A stretch of DNA of 64,000 nucleotides from Candidatus Poribacteria bacterium (GTDB lineage: Bacteria; Poribacteria; WGA-4E; JAJDTR01), in the NCBI GenBank assembly GCA_028820655.1, contig JAPPIK010000014.1:62001-126000 (forward strand), written 5' to 3'. Below the pieces are notes generated by a model. The model was given only the letters and a program-made list of their open reading frames with translations. It searched no databases and was not told where the DNA came from. Positions 55,957-64,000 of this stretch are shown in pieces. How positions within the stretch are numbered: position 1 is the first letter of the stretch; each line of letters begins with the position of its first letter. The translations under genes were made by a program, and so were the position numbers.

Positions 55957-56745
55957 TTAGGTCTGCACTTTCTCACCGAAATTGTCGATCTGATTCATCT
56001 CCTCGGCGGAAAGGTACCAATCGAATAGGTCAAGGTTTTCTTCCAAGTGTTCTTTGGAACCGGACTTGGGGATAACGCTGAGTCCCTTCTGCAACAGCCA
56101 ACGCATGGCAACTTGCGCTGCGGTCTTATCGTGTCTCTTGGCGATATCGTTCAGGAGGCGTTCGTCTCCGATTCCCCCTTTTGCCAACGGGCGGTGCGCT
56201 GTGACGTGTATGCGATGTTCCGTGCAATGACGCAACAGGTCCTCTCGATTGTGGTGGACGTTGTATTCCACTTGGTTTGCGCTGATAGGCACCGCGGACA
56301 CGTTTCGCGCTCGATCGACTTGGTCGCTATCGAAGTTGCTGATACCGATACTCTTGGCTTTGCCTGCATCGAATATCTCTTTAAAGGCGCCAAGGGTTTC
56401 TTCATACGGCACGTTATGGTTTGGCGAGTGGATGAGCAATAGGTCTACGTAATCCGTCTGAAGATGATCCAAGCATTCATCGCACTGTGAAAGCACTTGG
56501 TCGCGTTTCATGTGCGTATACCAAATTTTCGAGGTAATGAATAGTTCCTCGCGTTTCGCTCCGATTTCTTTAAGTGCTTCGCCGATCTCTCGCTGGTTCG
56601 CGTACATCCATGCCGTGTCAATATGAGTGTATCCCATTTCTACTGCTTGTTTGACCACGGTTTTGCATTGTTGATTTCGCAATTCCCACGTGCCCAATCC
56701 CAAAGCGGGCATCGTATGACCCGACTGGAGTTCAAAGCTTTCCAT
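55957..56745 (-). CDS. Aldo/keto reductase
   Basis: A 262-residue NAD(P)H-dependent (beta/alpha)8 oxidoreductase with the D-Y-K-H tetrad: Asp in HIDTAWMY (about 43-50), Lys in TSKIW, His in LLIHSP, and the cofactor-binding IPKSGS near 225-230. Substrate unknown; related members reduce aldehydes and sugar aldehydes. GGAAGGAG precedes the ATG. It lies just downstream of prpD on the same strand. Confidence 0.92.
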   Translation of the reverse strand: MESFELQSGHTMPALGLGTWELRNQQCKTVVKQAVEMGYTHIDTAWMYANQREIGEALKEIGAKREELFITSKIWYTHMKRDQVLSQCDECLDHLQTDYVDLLLIHSPNHNVPYEETLGAFKEIFDAGKAKSIGISNFDSDQVDRARNVSAVPISANQVEYNVHHNREDLLRHCTEHRIHVTAHRPLAKGGIGDERLLNDIAKRHDKTAAQVAMRWLLQKGLSVIPKSGSKEHLEENLDLFDWYLSAEEMNQIDNFGEKVQT

Positions 56746-56768
56746 GGACGTTTTCTCCTTCCAGTGAA

Positions 56769-58211
56769 TTAGATGACCAACATCTCCATGAATTCATTGA
56801 CAGGGGTCGCTTCCAACCGCTTCTGGTGGCTACAAAGTTCTATAATTGCCTCTACCTGTCTTGACGGAAAGCGCGATGCCAAATTATTAGCGAACTTTTC
56901 TTCAAGCAGTGGTATCCCTTCGGCACGGCGCCTGCGGTGACCAACGGGATACTCGACAGCGATCTTTTCACTGGCCGACCCGTCTTCGAAGTGAACCTGA
57001 AGTGCGTTGGCAATCGATCGTTTCTCGGGGTCAAGGTAGTCTCGACTGTAACGCGGATCTTCAACGGTTTCCATCTTTTCTCTCAGGGCGTCGATACGCG
57101 GATCTGCCGCTACGTCATCTTCATAGTGTTCAGCCGTTAATTCCCCAAATATCAATCCTATCGCGACCATGTACTGAAGACAGTGATCTCGATCCGCCGG
57201 GTTATGCAGCGGACCGGTTTTATCGATAATGCGAATCGCAGATTCATGCGTCGTGATGGTGATTTTTTCGACCTCATTGAGGCGATTGCAAACTTGCTCA
57301 TGCAATTTGAATGCGCATTCCACGGCTGTCTGCGCATGGAATTCAGCGGGAAATGAGATTTTGAAAAGCACGTTCTCCATAACATAAGAGGCATACGGTT
57401 GTTTGCATACAATGGTGTTGCCCTTAAACAGCACGTCCTCGAATCCCCAAGTATCCACGGAAAGCGCCGAGGGGTACCCCATCTCCCCCTTGAGCGCCAT
57501 TAACCCCAACCTTACAGCTCGGCTTGTCGCATCGCCTGCCGCCCACGATTTTCGCGTGCCGGTGTTCGGAGCATGGCGGTACACTCGCAGACTGCCGCCA
57601 TCAGCGAATGCATTGGAAAGCGCGTTGACGATTTCATCAACACTGCAGCCCAGCATTTTCGTTATAACAGCTGTTGAAGCAACTTTAACGTAGTGAACAT
57701 GATCCAGTCCAACTCGGTTGAGGCTGTTTTCCAACGCGAGCACACCTTGAATTTCGTGTGCCTTTATCATGGCGGTCAATACATCGCGTATCACGATCGG
57801 CGCATGCCGGGCAGCAAGGTTTCGGCGACTTAGATAATCCGCCGTGGCCAGTATTCCGCCGAGGTTATCGGATGGATGTCCCCATTCTGCCGCTAACCAA
57901 GTGTCGTTGAAGTCCAACCAGCGGATCATGCACCCGATATTGAACGCCGCTTGAAGCGGGTCCAACTCGTACTGGGTTCCGGGAACGCGGGCACCGTTTG
58001 GGACGGTAGTGCCCGGGACAATCGGTCCAAGATGCTTCGTGCATTCGGGGTAACTGAGCGCGAGCAAACCGCACCCGAGCGTGTCCATCAAGCAATATCG
58101 GGCGGTTTCGTATGCGAGGTTGCTCTCAATTTCGCCGTTTGCCGCGTATTCCGCGATGTCAACCAGAATTCGGTCCGGTTCGGGTCGAATATTGGAGGTA
58201 TGGGTACTCAC
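56769..58211 (-). CDS. prpD: MmgE/PrpD family 2-methylcitrate dehydratase-like protein
   Basis: A 480-residue protein matching the MmgE/PrpD family length and order ([61 protein letters not shown]). In E. coli the family member dehydrates 2-methylcitrate in the propionate pathway; no prpB, prpC or acnD is adjacent, so another substrate, for example an aconitate- or itaconate-like acid, is possible. It starts at GTG (58211) with GAAGG upstream and is followed within 25 bp by the AKR gene. Confidence 0.88.
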   Translation of the reverse strand: MSTHTSNIRPEPDRILVDIAEYAANGEIESNLAYETARYCLMDTLGCGLLALSYPECTKHLGPIVPGTTVPNGARVPGTQYELDPLQAAFNIGCMIRWLDFNDTWLAAEWGHPSDNLGGILATADYLSRRNLAARHAPIVIRDVLTAMIKAHEIQGVLALENSLNRVGLDHVHYVKVASTAVITKMLGCSVDEIVNALSNAFADGGSLRVYRHAPNTGTRKSWAAGDATSRAVRLGLMALKGEMGYPSALSVDTWGFEDVLFKGNTIVCKQPYASYVMENVLFKISFPAEFHAQTAVECAFKLHEQVCNRLNEVEKITITTHESAIRIIDKTGPLHNPADRDHCLQYMVAIGLIFGELTAEHYEDDVAADPRIDALREKMETVEDPRYSRDYLDPEKRSIANALQVHFEDGSASEKIAVEYPVGHRRRRAEGIPLLEEKFANNLASRFPSRQVEAIIELCSHQKRLEATPVNEFMEMLVI

Positions 58212-58243
58212 GAGTTGAATTCCTTCGTGGGGTTAATTCCAAT

Positions 58244-58804
58244 CTAAAATTCCCATCTGAGCAACGTCATTCGGTTGCGCCAGACGACAGTTCCTGAAAT
58301 TGTGCCTACGGCGGCGCCCATTAACACGTCGGTCGCGTAGTGCCTGCCCAGATAGATTCGAGACAGCCCGACCAGACCGGCGCCAACATACAGCGGCACC
58401 CGCCACTTTGGATATTGGTGTCCAAGTATGGTTGCCATGGAAAAGGCGATCGATGTATGCCCGGATGGGAAGGACGGGTCGCCAAGTTCGTCTTCCAGCG
58501 GTCTCTTTCGGCGGACCGCCTGCTTTATCCCAAGCACCAGTAATCCGCCTGTGACAAAAGTCGAAGACAGCAGCCTTCCGGTTTCTTGCGGTTTGTCGCC
58601 GCCGTACGCCATCAGGAGAATCGAAAGCCCCATCATCGTCTTGGGGTCGCCAAATTCCGTGACTACCTCCATGGCTGTGCCCAAGGTTTGGCGCTGCGGC
58701 GGGGCGTCGTAGATAGCATCGAAAATCTCTCGATCAGACCGCGAAAGGAGGTTCTCGGCGGTTGCTTCCAATGGGGTCGAGAGTAGGACAACAACGAGAG
58801 CCAT
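58244..58804 (-). CDS. PAP2 superfamily phosphatase (exported)
   Basis: A 186-residue phosphatidic-acid-phosphatase type 2 protein with a short N-terminal signal MALVVVLLSTPLEATAEN and the three motifs K-x6-RP (KQAVRRKRP), PSGH (PSFPSGHTS) and SR-x5-H-x3-D (SRIYLGRHYATD). The ATG at 58804 is used; the frame continues to 59101, but that part overlaps mazG and lacks the conserved N-terminus. Likely dephosphorylates undecaprenyl diphosphate or phospholipid-type substrates (inference). Confidence 0.82.
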   Translation of the reverse strand: MALVVVLLSTPLEATAENLLSRSDREIFDAIYDAPPQRQTLGTAMEVVTEFGDPKTMMGLSILLMAYGGDKPQETGRLLSSTFVTGGLLVLGIKQAVRRKRPLEDELGDPSFPSGHTSIAFSMATILGHQYPKWRVPLYVGAGLVGLSRIYLGRHYATDVLMGAAVGTISGTVVWRNRMTLLRWEF

Positions 58805-58862
58805 CCACTTCCAAATGATGCGGGTTTGATAGACTCCTCGCCATGAAACCGGTGCGGACTTG

Positions 58863-59657
58863 CTATGGATTGACCTCAACCTCTGACTCCTTTGCCTTGT
58901 CCCAGATTTCGTCGAGGCCTGCCAAATCGTAATCCTTGAATGAATCTCCACGGCGTTCCAACTCCTCCTCCATCGCCTTGAAACGACCGGCAAACTTCCG
59001 ATTTGCTTTGCGCAACGCCTCCTCCGCTCGCACATCCAGAAATCGACAAAGATTGACAATCGAAAACAGTAGATCGCCAATCTCCAATTCAATTTCTTCA
59101 CGGTTATTCTCTTGGATACTCGCCTTCAACTCGGACATTTCTTCATCAAGTTTAGGAAGCACGTCCGAAACCTCGTTCCAATCGAATCCCACTCGGGCGG
59201 CTTTGCGCTGAAGTTTCTGTGCTCGCTGCAGGCTCGGCAGATGGTCCGGGACGCCGTCAAGGACGGATTTACGATCCTCGTAGCCCGGCTCGGTTCGTTT
59301 GATCTGTTCCCAGTTCTTGAGCACTTGGTCCGCATCGTCTGCGACTTGGTCGCCGAAAACGTGAGGGTGGCGATTGATGAGCTTCTCGGTAAGAATCTCG
59401 ATGACGTCGTTAATGTCAAATTCTCCCTCATCCCTCGCGATTTGTGCGTGCAGCATGACGTTGCCAAGAAGATCGCCAAGCTCTTCCCGTAATTTCGTTG
59501 AGTTTCCGGCGTCGATGGCCTCGATGACTTCATAGGTTTCTTCGATAAGGTCGGGCTTGATCGATTCGTGAGTCTGTTCGCGATCCCACGGGCAGCCGTT
59601 TTCACTGCGCAGCGCGGCAAAAACTTGCACGAGTTGACTGAAGGGTTCTTTCTGCAT
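58863..59657 (-). CDS. mazG: Nucleoside triphosphate pyrophosphohydrolase MazG
   Basis: House-cleaning NTP pyrophosphohydrolase of 264 residues with two MazG domains. The N-domain carries CPWDREQTHESI, EETYEVIEA and EELGDLLGNVMLHAQ, the metal-binding acidic set; the C-domain carries EEMSELKA and EIELEIGDLLFSIVNLCR. ATG 59657 is preferred to TTG 59663, because GAGGAAAG spacing is better. Its divergent neighbour is a second MazG-like gene. Confidence 0.93.
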   Translation of the reverse strand: MQKEPFSQLVQVFAALRSENGCPWDREQTHESIKPDLIEETYEVIEAIDAGNSTKLREELGDLLGNVMLHAQIARDEGEFDINDVIEILTEKLINRHPHVFGDQVADDADQVLKNWEQIKRTEPGYEDRKSVLDGVPDHLPSLQRAQKLQRKAARVGFDWNEVSDVLPKLDEEMSELKASIQENNREEIELEIGDLLFSIVNLCRFLDVRAEEALRKANRKFAGRFKAMEEELERRGDSFKDYDLAGLDEIWDKAKESEVEVNP

Positions 59658-59741
59658 AAGCAACTTTCCTCATGAATTGAGTGTTGAGAATTTCGGGTTA
59701 AGTTTACTACCGACGCCGCTGTCTGTCAAGCCGGAAAACCT

Positions 59742-59770
59742 TTGACAGGTCGGGGTCTCGGTGATATGAT
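59742..59770 (+). promoter_or_regulatory. Strong promoter for MazG-like gene
   Basis: TTGACA (59742-59747) and TATGAT (59765-59770) are 17 bp apart, about 60 nt before the ATG at 59832. Confidence 0.65.
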
Positions 59771-59831
59771 TCGCGAGACAATGACAGGATATAGAGGGTG
59801 AAATTTACAGGGCTTGTTGCCAGGAGGTGAT

Positions 59832-60185
59832 ATGGAATACACACTCAAAAAGTGTCAGGAAGTTGTCGATGAATGGATTCAAACCATCGGTATTCGGTAT
59901 TTCTCCGAATTGACGAATGTTGCCATTCTGATGGAGGAGGTCGGGGAGTTGGCGCGGATCGCGGCACGCGAGTACGGCGATCAGAGCTATAAGGAGTCTG
60001 ACAAATCGGTCAACTTGGCTGAGGAGATGGCGGATGTGTTGTTCGTACTCGTTTGTTTGGCGAATCAAACGGGGGTGGATTTGGAAGAGGCGTTCCGTAA
60101 ATCGATTGAGAAGAAAACCAAGCGCGACAAGGTGCGGCATCGAGGGAACGCAAAACTCTTCCCGGGAAAGACCGCCGAGAGTTAG
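59832..60185 (+). CDS. MazG-like nucleotide pyrophosphohydrolase
   Basis: A 117-residue single-domain all-alpha NTP pyrophosphohydrolase of the MazG-like/YpjD group, with ExxE in MEEVGELAR and ExxD in EEMADVLFVLV as metal ligands. Starts at ATG 59832 directly after an excellent AGGAGGTGAT site. It lies divergently to the two-domain mazG gene, an arrangement that gives the cell two related house-cleaning enzymes side by side. Stop is 9 nt before the YdjM-like gene. Confidence 0.88.
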   Translation: MEYTLKKCQEVVDEWIQTIGIRYFSELTNVAILMEEVGELARIAAREYGDQSYKESDKSVNLAEEMADVLFVLVCLANQTGVDLEEAFRKSIEKKTKRDKVRHRGNAKLFPGKTAES

Positions 60186-60194
60186 GTTCCCATT

Positions 60195-60773
60195 ATGAGC
60201 ATGTTCCGCGAACATTACATCGGAGGGTTGGTTGCCTACACGTTATTCTTCGTACTTTCGCTCGGCGCTTCGCTCTTCGCCCAGGTTGCGATGCAGGTGC
60301 CACTGGATCGGAATCCCACCGTCTCTATCAATCCGTGGAATGTGGGAGCGTGTTTTGTAATTGCGGTGCTCTCGGGGCTTTGGCCCGACGTAGACATCAA
60401 AAGCCGAGGTCAGCAAATCTTTTATCGGATTTTCCTCATATTCAGCGCCATACTGATTCTTCGCAAGCAGTATCTCCAATCGGCAATCTTGGGTATTTTT
60501 GCCATGTTGCCGCTGTTGGGCAAGCACCGCGGCTGGACGCATTCGCGGCTCACCATGCTGCTCCTACCTGCCGTATTTCTCGTACTGCCATTCTATTTCG
60601 AGAACGCTGCAGTCAATCTCGACAGTTTAAATTCGGTCGAGAACATGAACCTCATCAGGTCGGGACTCCCGTTCTACACGGCGAGTTTGATCGGCTATGC
60701 GACGCATCTGCACCTGGACGGGATCCTCTTGAATTCGCGCAGAGCACAGGGGCGCACGGCAAGATCACGTTAG
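60195..60773 (+). CDS. YdjM/DUF457-like metal-dependent membrane hydrolase
   Basis: A 192-residue inner-membrane protein with about four to five hydrophobic segments and the family signals PDVDIKSRGQ (about 65-74) and KHRGWTHS (about 112-119), which supply metal ligands in YdjM-like proteins, plus a later His (THLHLDG). Function unknown; proteins of this family are thought to act on lipids or envelope precursors, and some are linked to DNA-damage responses. It follows the MazG-like gene closely, likely in one transcript. Confidence 0.78.
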   Translation: MSMFREHYIGGLVAYTLFFVLSLGASLFAQVAMQVPLDRNPTVSINPWNVGACFVIAVLSGLWPDVDIKSRGQQIFYRIFLIFSAILILRKQYLQSAILGIFAMLPLLGKHRGWTHSRLTMLLLPAVFLVLPFYFENAAVNLDSLNSVENMNLIRSGLPFYTASLIGYATHLHLDGILLNSRRAQGRTARSR

Positions 60774-60859
60774 CGGCTTGAGCCCTAGTTCGGGCAGCGT
60801 TTCAGAAGCCTTTCCGATGCTGCAGCTCAATTTTCACACTCGAAAGGAGACGAGAGATT

Positions 60860-61483
60860 GTGTTTGGTTTTTACCGTGGCATTCTTCTCACATTCGTCGC
60901 GGCTGTTGTCGCCATCGGATGCGCCGATAATGCGGATCGGTTGGATTTGAGGGTTGGTCTTTTTTTCACTGAGGATACCCAATCTCTAATAGTACCGCAT
61001 AATCTCAGACATAATTCTTTCATGAATGTAAACTACGATTTACGGGCAGGCAAAGACACTGTGTCAGCTCTCGCCAGAGCGACTCGGCGCGTTTTCACAG
61101 CGGTTGAGGTGTTGGACTCATGTCCTATGAAAGAAGCTATAGCCGGTAAACGGCTAGACCTCGCAGTTATTGTGCAGGTTATCCCTCGGGGAGGGTCCTT
61201 CGGTTATCAAGGAAGCGGTTTCCAAAATAGCAGCGACGCTAGTAACTCTCTAAGTGCCGAGATGACCTGTTCCGATTCCGATATGGTGGAAATCGCCTCC
61301 ATTTCGGCGTCAGGGAAAGGGAATGCTACGGCTAAAGGCATTCTGTTTGACTCAAAAAGGAGAGCTTTTGTCAACTCGGTGAAGGCGGCCATCCGGAATC
61401 TTGAAGACGATGTCGTACTGCAGATGTCTACAAATCCCGAGATTCGTAAAATGGTGGAGAAAATGATACGGAAGTCGCTTTAA
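60860..61483 (+). CDS. Lipoprotein of unknown function
   Basis: A 207-residue predicted lipoprotein: signal MFGFYRGILLTFVAAVVAIG with the lipobox Cys at residue 21 (start GTG 60860 after AAAGGAGACGAGAG). The mature part is mixed alpha/beta with no recognised family. It ends 27 nt before the Rieske-GltS gene, suggesting co-transcription; the connection may be accidental. Confidence 0.6.
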   Translation: MFGFYRGILLTFVAAVVAIGCADNADRLDLRVGLFFTEDTQSLIVPHNLRHNSFMNVNYDLRAGKDTVSALARATRRVFTAVEVLDSCPMKEAIAGKRLDLAVIVQVIPRGGSFGYQGSGFQNSSDASNSLSAEMTCSDSDMVEIASISASGKGNATAKGILFDSKRRAFVNSVKAAIRNLEDDVVLQMSTNPEIRKMVEKMIRKSL

Positions 61484-61510
61484 GGTTTAAATCAGTTAGA
61501 GGGAAAGAAC

Positions 61511-63124
61511 ATGAGAAGAATTCAAATTACCACGTTCAGCGAGTTGGAAGATCGACAACCTGTTCACGCGCTGGTCGGGAATGTGGATTTGGTAATCGTT
61601 AGATATGATGACAAGGTTTCGGTGTTGTACGGCAGGTGCCTCCATCGAGGCGCGCTGCTCGCGGACGGACACATTGACGGTCAGAACCTTATTTGCGGGG
61701 TGCATTACTGGGATTATCGGTACGACACCGGAATCAGTGAATACCATAACGAAGAGCGGTTGGAAAAATTCTCGACATGGATTGAAGAGGACAGGGTTCT
61801 AGTCGATGAGGAGGAGATTATCGGATGGGAAAAGAACAACCCACAGCCATACAAACGCGGCGAGTATCAGGGCGAATACCAGGATGTACACGGAACCCCT
61901 GAAGAGCCGTATGTGAATTATATTCGCCAGCTCGCAAGCCACGGTTTGTCCAAAGTGGGGCATCACGGTCGGGTGGATGCAATGGGGGTACCGCGGGACC
62001 AGCTGCCGCAATGGAGTGATCTTCAATTCCTTACCGCGCAGCTTCACGCGTTTCCGCAGTTGGATGAGGTCGAAGTCGGTACCGAGCTTGTCATCGGTCC
62101 GCGCGCGAACAAACCGCTCACGCTTGACATACCGGTTTTTGTGTCGGACATGAGTTTTGGCGCGCTGTCCGCCGAGGCGAAAACCGCCTTGGCGCGCGGC
62201 GCCGAGATGGCAGGAACAGGGATATGCTCCGGCGAGGGCGGGATGCTCCCGGAAGAACAGGCTGAGAACAGCCGCTATTTTTACGAGTTGGCTTCGGCTC
62301 GGTTCGGTTTTTCGTGGGATAAACTCCACCTCGTGCAAGCCTTTCATTTCAAAGGGGGACAGGGCGCCAAAACGGGCACCGGCGGGCATTTGCCGGGCGA
62401 AAAGGTGCAGGGAAAGATCGCCGAGGTGCGGGGTCTGATTGCCGGACAACCCGCGGTCTCACCCGCCAGATTCCCGGATTGGGACAGTCTGGATGATTTC
62501 AGGGGATTTGCAAGCGAGGTTCGTAAGGAAACCGGCGGCATCCCGGTCGGATTCAAGTTGTCGGCTCAACACATCGAGGAAGACATCGAGACGGCTCTCC
62601 GGGTCGGGGTCGATTACATCATTCTTGATGGTCGCGGCGGGGGTACCGGTGCCGCGCCGCTGATTTTCCGGGACAACATCTCCGTGCCGACGATGCCTGC
62701 GGTCGCGCGTGCTCGCAAGTTCCTGGACGAAACGGGGAACGGCGATGTTACCTTGATTGCGACAGGGGGATTAAGAAGTCCCTCCGACTTTGCGAAGGCG
62801 CTCGCGTTGGGTGCGGACGGAGTAGCTATTGCAAACTCGGCGATGCAGGCGATCGGGTGTGTGGGAATGAGAGCCTGCCATACCAACAATTGTCCGGTCG
62901 GAATCGCCACGCAAAAGGAGAGTCTCCGTGCGCGGCTCATCGTGGGCGAGGCGGCCGTTCGGCTGAATCGCTTTCTCGGCGCGGCAACCGAATTGATGCA
63001 GACGCTGGCGCGCGCCTGCGGGCACACGCATCTCAATCAGTTGTGCGCGGATGACCTTACGACGTGGAATCGCGACGTAGCCTATTTGACCGGCGTGAAA
63101 TATGCAGGTGTGGTGCCATTATAA
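61511..63124 (+). CDS. Rieske [2Fe-2S] / glutamate-synthase-type FMN protein fusion
   Basis: A 537-residue soluble protein. N-terminal Rieske domain with C43-x-H45 (RCLHRG) and C62-x2-H65 (ICGVHYW) as 2Fe-2S ligands, then (about residues 150-537) an FMN-binding glutamate-synthase-like barrel with the FMN/phosphate motifs ILDGRGGGTGAAP and VTLIATGGLRSPSDFAKALA, and a C450-x5-C456-x4-C461 cluster (CHTNNCPVG) that matches the 3Fe-4S ligands of GltS. It may transfer electrons from the Rieske cluster to the FMN, perhaps as a ferredoxin-like glutamate-synthase or a distinct oxidoreductase (inference). Base composition is richer in G+C than the flanks. Confidence 0.85.
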   Translation: MRRIQITTFSELEDRQPVHALVGNVDLVIVRYDDKVSVLYGRCLHRGALLADGHIDGQNLICGVHYWDYRYDTGISEYHNEERLEKFSTWIEEDRVLVDEEEIIGWEKNNPQPYKRGEYQGEYQDVHGTPEEPYVNYIRQLASHGLSKVGHHGRVDAMGVPRDQLPQWSDLQFLTAQLHAFPQLDEVEVGTELVIGPRANKPLTLDIPVFVSDMSFGALSAEAKTALARGAEMAGTGICSGEGGMLPEEQAENSRYFYELASARFGFSWDKLHLVQAFHFKGGQGAKTGTGGHLPGEKVQGKIAEVRGLIAGQPAVSPARFPDWDSLDDFRGFASEVRKETGGIPVGFKLSAQHIEEDIETALRVGVDYIILDGRGGGTGAAPLIFRDNISVPTMPAVARARKFLDETGNGDVTLIATGGLRSPSDFAKALALGADGVAIANSAMQAIGCVGMRACHTNNCPVGIATQKESLRARLIVGEAAVRLNRFLGAATELMQTLARACGHTHLNQLCADDLTTWNRDVAYLTGVKYAGVVPL

Positions 63125-63324
63125 TCAGAACTGTCGCGCATGACATGATTGAGAACGGATATCCATATTGCGACATTGTTGGAGTGATGTCAAAGAACTA
63201 CTAGCGTGATAGCTAGCCAAGTCATCTACTCGCTTGCCTCCTCACTTTCCTGCGCTGGGTCTCTGTATCTCCGTGATATAATTAGGAAAGATGCCTAGTA
63301 TTTGAGCCTTTTTCGAAAAATAAC

Positions 63325-63353
63325 TTGAAAACTTAACATGTGTATAGTATAAT
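63325..63353 (+). promoter_or_regulatory. Strong sigma70-type promoter for tcmP-like gene
   Basis: TTGAAA (63325-63330) and TATAAT (63348-63353) are 17 bp apart. A consensus AAGGAG ribosome-binding site (63359-63364) follows six bases later, and the ATG is at 63372, so the leader is very short. Confidence 0.7.
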
Positions 63354-63371
63354 GTCACAAGGAGAAGAAGA

Positions 63372-64000
63372 ATGAGTAAAACCGATGAGAAATATTGGTC
63401 GGAGTACACGGGATTACAACATGCAAAACATCGATTATTGAGCAAATACTTGGGTGGTTGGTATCCAATCTTGGCTAGCGCAAACGGTCGTGTAATTTAT
63501 ATAGACTGTCATGCCGGACGTGGACGTCACACCACTGGACATGAAGGATCGCCAATTCTAGCACTCCAGATACTGCTAAATCATCAGAGCAGGAATCGCA
63601 TACTGAATGGCACAGATTTACACTTCGTTTTCTTTGAGAATGATGATCAGAATTATGAATATCTGGGTGACGAAATTACCGCTTTAGGCGATATTCCCAA
63701 GAACGTCCACATTCACCGTTTTGAATCGGATTATGAAGCGGCTCTTTGTGAAATAGTAGATAATCTATGGCAACGTGGGGAACGCCTCGCACCTTCGTTT
63801 GTTTTTGTTGATCCGTACGGATTTAAGTTATCAATGGCCCTCCTTAACAGCTTGCTGAGATTTCGTGGGTGTGAACTTCTGATAAACTTGATGTATCGTT
63901 ATATCAATATGGCGACAACTCGGCCCGAGCACTCTAGCAACATGGATGCTCTCTTTGGATGTCACGACTGGCATGAGTTGTCTAGTATTAAAAATCCTGA
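63372..64000 (+). CDS. tcmP: Three-Cys-motif partner (TcmP)-like protein, truncated by window
   Basis: At least 209 codons are open before the window ends at 64000. Reading from ATG 63372 gives MSKTDEKYWSEYTGLQHAKH, YIDCHAGRGRHTTGHEGSP and FVFVDPYGFK, a combination seen in TcmP (three-Cys-motif partner) proteins, which occur near phage-derived Gp37/Gp68-like partner proteins and have unknown function. This partial gene lies just inside the edge, so its neighbours, stop and final length cannot be seen. AAGGAG precedes the ATG; A+T-richer than its upstream neighbour, which may indicate a different origin. Confidence 0.78.
   Translation, partial: MSKTDEKYWSEYTGLQHAKHRLLSKYLGGWYPILASANGRVIYIDCHAGRGRHTTGHEGSPILALQILLNHQSRNRILNGTDLHFVFFENDDQNYEYLGDEITALGDIPKNVHIHRFESDYEAALCEIVDNLWQRGERLAPSFVFVDPYGFKLSMALLNSLLRFRGCELLINLMYRYINMATTRPEHSSNMDALFGCHDWHELSSIKNP

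Noticed and set aside
58805-59101. N-terminal extension of the PAP2 gene
   Set aside because: Overlaps mazG in the opposite codon phase and has no signal peptide or conserved residues; ATG 58804 starts the signal.
1-64000. CRISPR arrays, insertion sequences, integrases, rRNA
   Set aside because: None was seen on either strand.

Overview
This 64 kb window is a piece of a Gram-negative-type bacterial chromosome. It carries LPS-core (KDO) synthesis, a TonB-dependent receptor, outer-membrane porins and several lipoproteins. Repeated phytanoyl-CoA-dioxygenase (PhyH) genes, one of them fused to HEAT repeats, together with a sulfatase, a PQQ-type beta-propeller and sugar-acid oxidoreductases, resemble genomes of Candidatus Poribacteria or related sponge/marine lineages. 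That assignment is inference from gene content; no 16S rRNA is present. No rRNA, tRNA, CRISPR array or intact insertion sequence was seen.

Layout. (1) 1-12.3 kb, plus strand: the S10/spc/alpha ribosomal-protein cluster from rplB to rplQ with secY and rpoA. rpmD (L30) is missing, rpsN is the short zinc-binding type, and several genes start with TTG. The cluster ends at a strong terminator (12295-12328). (2) 12.4-18.2 kb: a minus-strand envelope pair (Tyr-rich lipoprotein and a FadL-like barrel), then a plus-strand run of an SMR-like protein, a TM2-like protein, a TPR/TolB-propeller protein and a methyltransferase. (3) 18.3-30.0 kb, minus strand: hisF, PhyH-HEAT, glnE, a TonB receptor, a BMP-type ABC ATPase and binding protein without permeases, and a DUF502 protein. 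(4) 30.5-42.7 kb: ubiD, DUF1844, a LecA-like protein, two cyclophilin lipoproteins, PhyH, trpS with an attenuator-like leader, membrane proteins, acyl-CoA dehydrogenase, and protoporphyrinogen oxidase overlapping another PhyH gene. (5) 43.5-58.2 kb: a KdsC-KdsA fusion, an RRM protein, then a mainly minus-strand catabolic region (PQQ propeller, Ldh2 dehydrogenase, uronate-dehydrogenase-like SDR, classical SDR, sulfatase, Fe/2OG-type oxygenase, AKR, MmgE/PrpD) interrupted by a large plus-strand nucleotidyltransferase/beta-helix/DUF89 fusion. (6) 58.2-64.0 kb: PAP2 phosphatase, MazG and a divergent MazG-like gene, a YdjM-like protein, a lipoprotein, a Rieske/glutamate-synthase fusion, and a truncated tcmP-like gene at the edge.

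Most genes are ordinary housekeeping or envelope functions. The least ordinary items are the NTase-LbH-DUF89 fusion (53292-55832), the KdsC-KdsA fusion (43462-44799), HisF with Gln at catalytic position 130, the promoter-leader-terminator arrangement before trpS, the Rieske-GltS fusion, and the tcmP-like gene cut by the window edge, which may open an accessory or defence-type locus outside this window. I did not find a complete, clearly new multi-gene system inside the window.
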